Part shown: positions 57,147 through 64,000 of the stretch, in pieces
Layout: each line of letters begins with the position of its first letter
Position numbering within the stretch: position 1 is the first letter of the stretch
Position numbers and translations under genes: made by a program
The notes under the pieces: model-generated
The model's input: only the letters and a program-made list of their open reading frames with translations
Told to the model about the DNA's origin: nothing
Database searches by the model: none
NCBI RefSeq assembly: GCF_000014885.1
Contig: NC_011566.1
Coordinates: 3,081,501 to 3,145,500, forward strand
Length of the DNA stretch: 64,000 nucleotides
Origin: Shewanella piezotolerans WP3
Lineage (GTDB): Bacteria > Pseudomonadota > Gammaproteobacteria > Enterobacterales > Shewanellaceae
Direction of reading: 5' to 3'

Positions 57147-57552
57147 TTTGTCCTTCCTCTTATTTGTGAGTAACGCTCAAACGTAAACTGCTCATAAAAC
57201 AATCAACCGTTCTGGTAGAGTTTCACTTTAAATAACAGCAAGACAAAAACTGACAAAATAACACTTAAGCAATAGCTAAATCATTATTTTGAATACAACC
57301 CCTTAATATTTAAAGGTTAATAAAGAGATCCCAACAATCCCTTGTACTCTCTATTAAACTGTTGCACAATTGTGACAGCGCTGTCAATTCAAAATTGTAT
57401 ACAAATTAGCGCAAATAATCTGGCGTAGTCTATGTCGGTTTTTGTTGTTGTATTATTTTCTTTATGAGGTAAATAAGGATTTAGAAAAACTGATAACGAG
57501 GTAATTACGTTCTCAAATTAATCGAATAATCAAATGGAACTGGTGATTCAAG
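57147..57552. promoter_or_regulatory. Divergent chitin-locus regulatory region
   Basis: 406 bp separate the two secreted-protein genes and contain both promoters. It holds a perfect palindrome (separate entry) and a TTGTATACAA dyad at ~57394-57403. No ORF was seen. Confidence 0.6.
57373..57386. promoter_or_regulatory. LacI-family-type operator, probable NagR site
   Basis: TGACAGCGCTGTCA is a perfect 14-bp palindrome. Its arms and GC centre resemble the reported Shewanella NagR motif for N-acetylglucosamine and chitin genes. It lies 226 bp from one start codon and 166 bp from the other, so it could control either or both. Confidence 0.65.
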
Positions 57553-60500
57553 ATGAGATCTATAACATTAATTCGTTACCCTTTATTAACGTGTAGCGTG
57601 GTCCTATGCAGTAGCCTGTTTAGCCACTCGAGTCATGCAACCCCGGGCACACCGACCATCGCATGGATGGAAACCAATTATGCAGCCCCTGCAAACTACG
57701 CCATAAAATGGGATATGTGGTGGGGTACTAACGGTAACTCATGGTATCTATTAGAAAATAATAGTGTGATCCATAGTGCCACTATTACTGCTAACGGGCA
57801 AAATGCTCAAAATGCCCTGTTTAATGTCCAAAACTCTTCAGCAGGACAATATGACTACCAAGTAAAACTCTGTGATTCAAGTGTGACACCGGAATCATGC
57901 AGTGTTAGCAGTATCAAAACAATCACCATTACAGGTGATGCTATCAATCAAGCCCCAGTGGTCAATGCTGGTGCGGATCAATCCATTGAGCTCACAGCAT
58001 CAGCGACATTAACAGCAAGCTTTAGCGACGATGGCTTATCAACGCCTATAACTCAAATTTGGTCTATGGTTTCAGGGCCAGGCTTGGCAAGCTTCACAGA
58101 TAGTAGCGCAGCCACTACCAAAGTGACTTTTGATACCCAAGGCAGTTACACATTACGCTTTAGCGTAAATGATTCAGAGTTTTCTAGTAGCGATGAAGTC
58201 ACGGTAACGGTCAGTCCAGAGCAACCCAACCAACCCCCTGTTGCAAATGCTGGTTTAGATCAAACAGTTACGGTAGCGAGCGCTGTAAATCTACAATCAA
58301 GTTTTACCGATGATGGAAAATCAGCTCCGATCACTCACCTGTGGAGCCAAATATCGGGCCCAGAAACAGTTAATTTCAGTGATCACACTGCAGCGAACCC
58401 AAGCTTTAATGTGGCAACTCTGGGCAGTTATGTACTTGAATATACGGTTAACGATGGAGAGTTAACCTCTTCTGATCAAGTTTCAATTACAGTTGAAAAC
58501 ACAAACAATATTGAAAAACCAGATGTGGTAGAAATTGCATGGAGGACACCAGAAGTCGCTCTTACAAACGGCAAAGCAGAAATCGCCATCACTTGGAATA
58601 AGTATTCGGGGATCAGTGGCACATCTTGGAGCTTGTCGCAAAATGACGCTAATGTTTACAACGCCAGCATTAGTCCTAATGGCAATAACCTACAAACAGC
58701 CTCGACTCAAGTAACCGTCACCAAAGCTGGTAGCTATCGCTATGTGGTCAGCCTTTGCAATGGCGTTAGCACCGAAAAAATATGTAGCCAGAGTAATCCA
58801 TTGGTGGTCACGGTCACAGGTAGTGGCGGAGGCACCGCGCCATCAGCTTGTAATAATATCGAAGATTCAGATCCATGCCTTCCCAATAGAGCCGACCCTG
58901 TTGCTCTCGCGGTTAAGGGCTGGCCCAACTACCTTGCGATGGGATCAATAACCGATAACAATTTAGCGTTAAATCAACCATTCTCTAGCGCTAACTTGGA
59001 TGCAATCTTTAAATATAGTGGTGATGGTATGGGTGACCGAGGCAGAGTTATTGAGCCTACAGTGACCTTACAGACCATCAAGCAAGCTCGGCAAATTGAA
59101 GCACTAAACGGTAGTAAGGTCATGCCCACTATGGTGGTTTATACTGCCAATGCTAGTGGCGGCGGAGTCGCAACCGAAGATATTACTGATTATGCCAACC
59201 TAGTCATGCACTATCAGAACCTTATTCGCCTAGCGGCGGTGATCCAAGCCCAAAAAGATAATGAGCACCCTTACCCAGCTTCACTCATCCTTAATGCCGA
59301 TCTCTTTGGAGAATGGCAAAAAAGCCAAACGACACAATTTAAGGAAGCCTTTGGTGATAGCACTGGCTGGACAAACATTGCCGTTAAACAAGCATTAAAA
59401 GAAGCAATAACCAAAGAAAGCAATTATCAACTCAATCACAATAACGGCGGTACTGTCTCGCTAAATACATTATATGACCTACAACAACTCAAAACTGAAA
59501 TAGACACTGCTATGGAGGATAATATTAAAGGCTGGGTGCAATCACAGAACTTTATTATTAAGCGCTTTAGCCCCGATGTATCCTTTAGTTGGCTAGTTAA
59601 CCTATGGAATCCAGGAAGCGCCAATTGGGTGCATAAGGACTACTCTGGTCAACAAGCAGTCTGGAATGCTGCAGCAATGAGCGTAGCCAAATTTGTTGAT
59701 TGGATCGGTGCATATGACAACAACGCTTATCAACCGGATTATCTCACTTTTGATAAATATGAACGAGACGGCTTCTCACCTATTGGCCGAGCAAACTATG
59801 CCTTCGGCGCCAAAGAGTGGCAAAACCTGCTCACCAACGTAAAGCAGATCACAGATCACTTAGATACACCCGCGATGCTATGGCAAATCCCCGGTGGACA
59901 TATGCCAACCAATGGCGAAGATATTGGCAATTATGACCTTCAAAACAGCGCATCAAGTGCAGGAAGCTTTTTTATGGGCGATGCACAGATTGGAAGCCAG
60001 GTCAGTAATATCCGACCTGAAATACTCAACATAACCTTGAATCCAGCGGTATATGAGGGAGCCGTTTCTGTAGAGGCATTACTTAATCAATCTGCAAACT
60101 ATGACTGGAGTCAAAACCAATTACGCCAAAGTGCCTATAGCAATGTGTTCTCCATCTTATGGGGCGGTGGCTCAACAACGGCGGTCGTACCGATCAATAC
60201 CAATGGTAATGGAGACAACAACTGGCTACGGGACAAAATCATCAGTTATAAAACTGAAGGAAAAATTCCGTTGTATCATACTCAGTCAACAAGTAGTTCA
60301 CAGCCTTTGACTGCCATTGCGCAATTGAATGCTGATTTAAGTGCAATATCTTCGAAAATGAATAACGAAGTGTTCTTGTATGAAACGCCAGAAAGTACTT
60401 GGATTCCATCGACTATTTACAAATGGGCTGACTTTTTAGCCGCACTAAACCCTATGCATAACGTCGGCATAGGCGACGTTAAGTTTTGGCTTACAGATCC

Positions 60501-61500
60501 TGCAGCCGACGACGCGACTAATATCCAATACGCAAAAGTCGCAATTGCTGCATTTCTGGCGCAAAGCATGAAGGAGACGATTCAATATAATGCTTGTGAT
60601 GAGAATAACTGGTCTATTAATACTGGTGACCCTGTTAACTATCCTCTCTCTTCCTCTTGCGGCCAGCTAGGTCAGGTTTACGCCGACTACGGCACAAATG
60701 CCCAAGGTATTGATAACCCCTACTCCTGTCCACGCAACGACAAAATGGAGATCTCCGCACTCACTCACGCCAAGTGGTATGGAGCCCCTGCACCACTATT
60801 TACCGCTCCAGATGCGGTATTGCAAGAGCAAGGACTGCTGGTCAATGGCTATGTTGGTAGGTGGGACTATCAAACGCATTGTAATGTTTCACCTACCGAG
60901 ATAGATGTTAATGCCCAAGTCTACCAACGTGAAGAGTGTAAAGCCTACGTCGGCCAAAAAGCGGGGAAATTTGTTTGGGATGGCAGCGCAGAAAAATCTG
61001 TACAGGGTTGTGGCTGGTGGGGCCGCGGCGTTATTCAAACCACTGGACGACTTAATTTTGGTAAGCTCAATCACTTTATTGGTCGAAGTCATGTCGCGGC
61101 GGACAAAGTTGGTCGTGTCATTGACGGTACGGTAGTTAAAGCAGCACCTAGTAACCCACTGTATGCCGATCTTGATTTATGTTCAAACCCTCAACTGATT
61201 TGCAGTACACAAGAGCACAAAGAGATTAAGTGGATAGCAGGTTTGTTTTTCTGGATGAATGAGGTTCAAGGCTACGATAATACTGGCGGCCCTTATGCAT
61301 CATGGAACTATCATGAACAGCTTAAGGCGTATGTTGATGGTGGACTTAAGGGCAGCAAGTTTATTGATGATGTATCAGGCATTGTTAATCGTGGTTGTCC
61401 CGACTCCACTTGCCCCGTCAGTGGTGCGGTTGATGGGTTAGCTAAACGTAAAGAGAATTTTGTCAAAGCCCTCAAAGCAATGGGGCTTGATCCTCAGTAA
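57553..61500 (+). CDS. Multidomain secreted chitinase: ChiA-N / PKD / unknown central domain / GH19
   Basis: The 1315-aa protein has a signal peptide (~29 aa). Domains by eye: ChiA N-terminal Ig-like module (~30-132, TIAWMETNYAAPANYAIKWD), two PKD-like modules (~136-225, ~229-317: APVVNAGADQ, PPVANAGLDQ), a second ChiA-N-like module (~325-431), a ~500-residue central domain (~445-945) with acidic clusters LNADLFGEW (Asp583, Glu587) and DYLTFDKYERDG (~729-739), and a GH19 lysozyme-fold domain (~950-1310) with candidate catalytic E1008 (AQSMKET), GWWGRGVIQTTG (1154-1165) and several cysteines. GH19 enzymes cleave chitin with inversion. The central domain looks like a TIM-barrel hydrolase of a family I cannot name. 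Weak Shine-Dalgarno. Single gene, divergent from the lysozyme-like gene. Confidence 0.87.
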   Translation: MRSITLIRYPLLTCSVVLCSSLFSHSSHATPGTPTIAWMETNYAAPANYAIKWDMWWGTNGNSWYLLENNSVIHSATITANGQNAQNALFNVQNSSAGQYDYQVKLCDSSVTPESCSVSSIKTITITGDAINQAPVVNAGADQSIELTASATLTASFSDDGLSTPITQIWSMVSGPGLASFTDSSAATTKVTFDTQGSYTLRFSVNDSEFSSSDEVTVTVSPEQPNQPPVANAGLDQTVTVASAVNLQSSFTDDGKSAPITHLWSQISGPETVNFSDHTAANPSFNVATLGSYVLEYTVNDGELTSSDQVSITVENTNNIEKPDVVEIAWRTPEVALTNGKAEIAITWNKYSGISGTSWSLSQNDANVYNASISPNGNNLQTASTQVTVTKAGSYRYVVSLCNGVSTEKICSQSNPLVVTVTGSGGGTAPSACNNIEDSDPCLPNRADPVALAVKGWPNYLAMGSITDNNLALNQPFSSANLDAIFKYSGDGMGDRGRVIEPTVTLQTIKQARQIEALNGSKVMPTMVVYTANASGGGVATEDITDYANLVMHYQNLIRLAAVIQAQKDNEHPYPASLILNADLFGEWQKSQTTQFKEAFGDSTGWTNIAVKQALKEAITKESNYQLNHNNGGTVSLNTLYDLQQLKTEIDTAMEDNIKGWVQSQNFIIKRFSPDVSFSWLVNLWNPGSANWVHKDYSGQQAVWNAAAMSVAKFVDWIGAYDNNAYQPDYLTFDKYERDGFSPIGRANYAFGAKEWQNLLTNVKQITDHLDTPAMLWQIPGGHMPTNGEDIGNYDLQNSASSAGSFFMGDAQIGSQVSNIRPEILNITLNPAVYEGAVSVEALLNQSANYDWSQNQLRQSAYSNVFSILWGGGSTTAVVPINTNGNGDNNWLRDKIISYKTEGKIPLYHTQSTSSSQPLTAIAQLNADLSAISSKMNNEVFLYETPESTWIPSTIYKWADFLAALNPMHNVGIGDVKFWLTDPAADDATNIQYAKVAIAAFLAQSMKETIQYNACDENNWSINTGDPVNYPLSSSCGQLGQVYADYGTNAQGIDNPYSCPRNDKMEISALTHAKWYGAPAPLFTAPDAVLQEQGLLVNGYVGRWDYQTHCNVSPTEIDVNAQVYQREECKAYVGQKAGKFVWDGSAEKSVQGCGWWGRGVIQTTGRLNFGKLNHFIGRSHVAADKVGRVIDGTVVKAAPSNPLYADLDLCSNPQLICSTQEHKEIKWIAGLFFWMNEVQGYDNTGGPYASWNYHEQLKAYVDGGLKGSKFIDDVSGIVNRGCPDSTCPVSGAVDGLAKRKENFVKALKAMGLDPQ

Positions 61501-61524
61501 TCGTTACCAACAAAAATAAATGGG

Positions 61525-63063
61525 TCATTTATTTTGATCTTCTACGACAGACTCAAGCTGGCTTAGCAGCTTGAGTCTCATTTTGCTCAAATCACTATAG
61601 AACAACAGACTTTCTGCGAAATCTAACACTCTAGGTGTACCTGATTCATGCAAGGCTTGATAGTAAAACTCCTCTGCCGATGCAGGATTACCAAAGGACT
61701 CCGCCAATTTAGCCCTCAAAATATATGTCATGATTGTATTGTGAGTATGAGGGATTTGATTCAGATGCTGCACCGCTTCGATGGGCAGATCTTTAGATAA
61801 TGCATGTAAGGCCATAGCTTCATAGACCTTAAAAGATTCAGGTGATTCAGATATCTGCGGTAAAATCTGTTCAAAATCACTGTTAAGTGAATTAATACTA
61901 TCAATTGATAAATTTGACTTACCTAAATAGGCTATCGTCATGTTGTATATATAATTCATTGATAACAGGTAATGGCTCGTGGGGTCGATTTCTAACGCTT
62001 TCGCAAGTAAATCAATCGCATCAAACTGCTTATCATAACTATGTAAAGTTCCAATAGCTTCAAGTGACAACGCTAATGCTGCTGGCTCTTCGGGCATGTC
62101 ACGTAAAACCAAATCTATTTCAGATTTAGCAATATCAATATTAAAAGCATCGAGCACATCATCTATCATCAATTTTATACTGTGTTTTAAGTGCTTTTCA
62201 CTGATAGGGTACTTTCTATCTAAATGTTGATAATTAGAGATTTTGTTAAAGTATTCAATATTCACATAATCGATACCGTTTTCCCGAGTGACGATAAAAG
62301 AGAGTTTTTTAGCTGCTATCAAATGATCTTTCGGGTTAAATGATACCCTATAATTAACATTATACTTAAGATATTCAATTACTTTGAAGATAACTCCATT
62401 CTGCAATGAGGCATTAGCGAGTGAATTATCGATTGATGCTTCTATCACTCTAGGCTCTAAATCAGCATAAACAACATGCTCTACTGATGGTTGCTTGCCA
62501 ATATCAGCCCGATTGAAAAAAACCACCAAAACCGCCACAGCAATCAAAGCGCCTACTATTGCCAATGAACTAGAAAATCGTACACTTTTTGCAGATTCTA
62601 CTGCAGTAGTAGGCTCCTCATTTTCAGTAGCTTTCTTGTGTTTAGTCGCTTCTTTAGCAGCAAAGTTGCTCTTTTGTTCGGCATTGCTCTCTACTATTTT
62701 ATGCGCCGCATTAAGGACTGTTGGTGCAGTTTTAACTTCGTTGACTACCTCCACGTCAGTATCAAGTTTATAGCCACGCTTAGGGACCGTGATGATGTAC
62801 CCTTGTAAATGCTGATTATTAGTCTTAAGTATTTTTCGAAGTTCAAAAATAGCTTGGGTAATGACTTGATCTGTAAGGATAGAACCTTTCCATACATGAT
62901 CGATTATTTCATCACGACTCAGTGTTGTTCTAGGATTGTCACAAAGAAAAAGTAGCAGGTTGGATAAACGATTGTCGATTAGGATCTCTTGCTCATCGAG
63001 AACAAGCCTATTTTCATGAGGCACAAAAAACCAATTATCGATTCTATAACTTTGCTTGTGCAT
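61525..63063 (-). CDS. Membrane-anchored ToxR/CadC-like transcriptional regulator
   Basis: The 512-aa protein has an N-terminal OmpR/ToxR-type winged helix (residues ~1-105: LVLDEQEILIDNRLSNLLLF, LSRDEIIDHVWKGSILTDQV, LQGYIITVPKRGYKL), a charged linker, one TM helix (~165-183) and a ~320-aa periplasmic part with TPR-like helices (AIDLLAKALEIDPTSHYLLS, SAEEFYYQALHESG). It should bind DNA while sensing a periplasmic signal. It is convergent with the GH19 protein (25-bp gap). Vibrio TfoS is a comparable chitin-sensing membrane regulator, so a link to chitin is plausible by position only. Confidence 0.85.
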   Translation of the reverse strand: MHKQSYRIDNWFFVPHENRLVLDEQEILIDNRLSNLLLFLCDNPRTTLSRDEIIDHVWKGSILTDQVITQAIFELRKILKTNNQHLQGYIITVPKRGYKLDTDVEVVNEVKTAPTVLNAAHKIVESNAEQKSNFAAKEATKHKKATENEEPTTAVESAKSVRFSSSLAIVGALIAVAVLVVFFNRADIGKQPSVEHVVYADLEPRVIEASIDNSLANASLQNGVIFKVIEYLKYNVNYRVSFNPKDHLIAAKKLSFIVTRENGIDYVNIEYFNKISNYQHLDRKYPISEKHLKHSIKLMIDDVLDAFNIDIAKSEIDLVLRDMPEEPAALALSLEAIGTLHSYDKQFDAIDLLAKALEIDPTSHYLLSMNYIYNMTIAYLGKSNLSIDSINSLNSDFEQILPQISESPESFKVYEAMALHALSKDLPIEAVQHLNQIPHTHNTIMTYILRAKLAESFGNPASAEEFYYQALHESGTPRVLDFAESLLFYSDLSKMRLKLLSQLESVVEDQNK

Positions 63064-63209
63064 CTAATGCCCTAACGTCCTGTCTCTTTAGGGTTATACT
63101 AGGCGGTTTTGAGGAAAAATCAATAACCTATCTAAGCCCCAGGAAGATAGAGTATTCAAACCTTTCCTGGGAACTCATAGTCTGCATGCTCGCTATTAAA
63201 CGTTACCGA

Positions 63210-63554
63210 TTAACCAATCCCTTTAATGAAAACCACTTCATTGCCTTTATCAACCACATCGACTTTGCCAGCTTCAATCAGTTTAGTTTCAACCACAATA
63301 GACTCTTTACCCTCAACTTTAGGCTGTCCTGTTGCAGCGTCAATTACAATTGCAGCGCCGACTACCGCCCCAAACGCAGCCCACGGGTTAGCTTGGTAAC
63401 CAGGTGAAACCACTACGGCGTTATGATGATTGTTAACAACAACAGTATTGTTATTTCCACAATATCGACTGCCATTGACCCATCGACAACCAGCAAAACT
63501 TGAGGAGCTAAAAACAATAAGCATAGCGCTACATATAAATATAGATTTTTTCAT
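63210..63554 (-). CDS. Small secreted hypothetical protein
   Basis: The 114-aa protein has a signal peptide (ICSAMLIVFSSSSFA-GC), a Cys-rich/Asn-rich mature start (CRWVNGSRYCGNNNTVVVNN), a hydrophobic glycine-rich segment (WAAFGAVVGAAIVIDAATG), and a charged tail. The cysteine after the Ala lacks a good lipobox, so it is probably soluble or membrane-inserted. I do not recognise the family. It is unlinked to the regulator except by strand. Confidence 0.6.
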   Translation of the reverse strand: MKKSIFICSAMLIVFSSSSFAGCRWVNGSRYCGNNNTVVVNNHHNAVVVSPGYQANPWAAFGAVVGAAIVIDAATGQPKVEGKESIVVETKLIEAGKVDVVDKGNEVVFIKGIG

Positions 63555-63627
63555 AAAACATCCAAAATAAAAATAGTTGCAGCATTCAGTATGTTAGTGT
63601 TGAATACCGTCAATACCTGAATAACGA

Positions 63628-63999
63628 TTAGAGGCTATATTCAGTGACCTTGGCAATATACTCACTAAAGCCATGATAGTATTTATCGCCTTTTAGTAAT
63701 GTTGTTGAAAAATATGCAGGATGATTATTATTTAGGTGCTTTTCAACATTATCAGTCAAGTCTTTCAATCCATTAATGCTGTATATGTAATACGACTTGG
63801 CTTCATGTAAGTCTAATTCAACAGCCTCTTTATCAGTAACTCTCTTGATAATTGTATACTCAGACATATAGTCTGTTTCTTCTGTTATATCGTTAAAAGA
63901 ATCAGATACTGTTGCAATATATATATTGTCGTTTATTTCAACCTGCTCAAGTTGATTCATCTCTTTATTGAAAATTTTTATATCACCTTTATCATTATC
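63628..63999 (-). CDS. Hypothetical protein, partial (5' end beyond window)
   Basis: The frame is open from the window edge (DNDKGDIKIFNKEMNQLEQVE) to the stop, so the ATG at 63960 is probably internal and the gene incomplete. The visible 124 residues are acidic and soluble (ITEETDYMSEYTIIKRVTDK, LHEAKSYYIYSINGLKDLT) with no recognised domain. Confidence 0.5.
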   Translation of the reverse strand, partial: DNDKGDIKIFNKEMNQLEQVEINDNIYIATVSDSFNDITEETDYMSEYTIIKRVTDKEAVELDLHEAKSYYIYSINGLKDLTDNVEKHLNNNHPAYFSTTLLKGDKYYHGFSEYIAKVTEYSL

Positions 64000-64000
64000 A

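Noticed and set aside
57390..57406. TTGTATACAA dyad as a second operator
   Set aside because: Short palindromes in AT-rich DNA are common and no regulator with this site is known to me.

Overview
The window looks like chromosomal core DNA of a marine gammaproteobacterium, most likely Shewanella. The inference rests on gene content and order: a second-type EF-G, cobB-fur, an sdhCDAB-sucABCD cluster without lpdA that is divergent from gltA, a two-permease RND efflux operon, ydbH-ynbE-ydbL, several large Cache-type chemoreceptors and a chitin-degradation locus. No tRNA, rRNA, CRISPR array, prophage or intact insertion sequence was seen.

Layout. 1-7.5 kb: 3' part of EF-G, an outer-membrane protein, P-loop kinase + cobB, fur, a GNAT acetyltransferase, an FMN-binding glutamate-synthase-like protein and an AEC transporter. 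7.8-10.6 kb: a small unknown gene, a MITE-like repeat and a chemoreceptor. 11.2-22.6 kb: the TCA block sucDCBA/sdhBADC on the minus strand, with gltA facing away. The sdhA reading frame is broken by one extra base after codon 49. Downstream of gltA lie three degenerate tandem copies of the gltA 3' end, two of them with its terminator. 23.3-26.8 kb: AraC regulator, VOC protein, radical SAM protein. 27.2-34.6 kb: an RND efflux operon (adaptor plus two different permeases). 35.3-37.4 kb: a CpdB-like cyclic phosphodiesterase/nucleotidase lipoprotein, also split by one extra base. 37.4-42.3 kb: small unknown genes, a DUF938 methyltransferase, YjjG and a second chemoreceptor. 42.9-48.5 kb: a large lipoprotein with a zinc-metallopeptidase signature, an acyl-CoA dehydrogenase and a hexose-6-phosphate mutarotase. 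48.5-49.0 kb: a second MITE copy beside a decayed membrane-protein gene. 49.3-55.0 kb: ydbH-ynbE-ydbL, then an AI-2E family transporter and a K+ channel.

55.3-63.1 kb is the most distinctive part. Two secreted proteins are divergently transcribed: a 615-aa lysozyme-like protein, and a 1315-aa multidomain protein with two ChiA-N-like domains, two PKD-like domains, an unclassified central domain and a C-terminal GH19 chitinase domain. Between them is a perfect 14-bp palindrome of the type expected for the GlcNAc repressor NagR. A membrane-anchored ToxR/CadC-like regulator lies convergent to the chitinase. I read this as a chitin-responsive locus. The window ends in small unknown genes.

The most valuable leads are the gltA 3'-end array, the dispersed ~270-bp repeat family, the chitin locus with its operator, and the two single-base frameshifts, which may be sequence errors.
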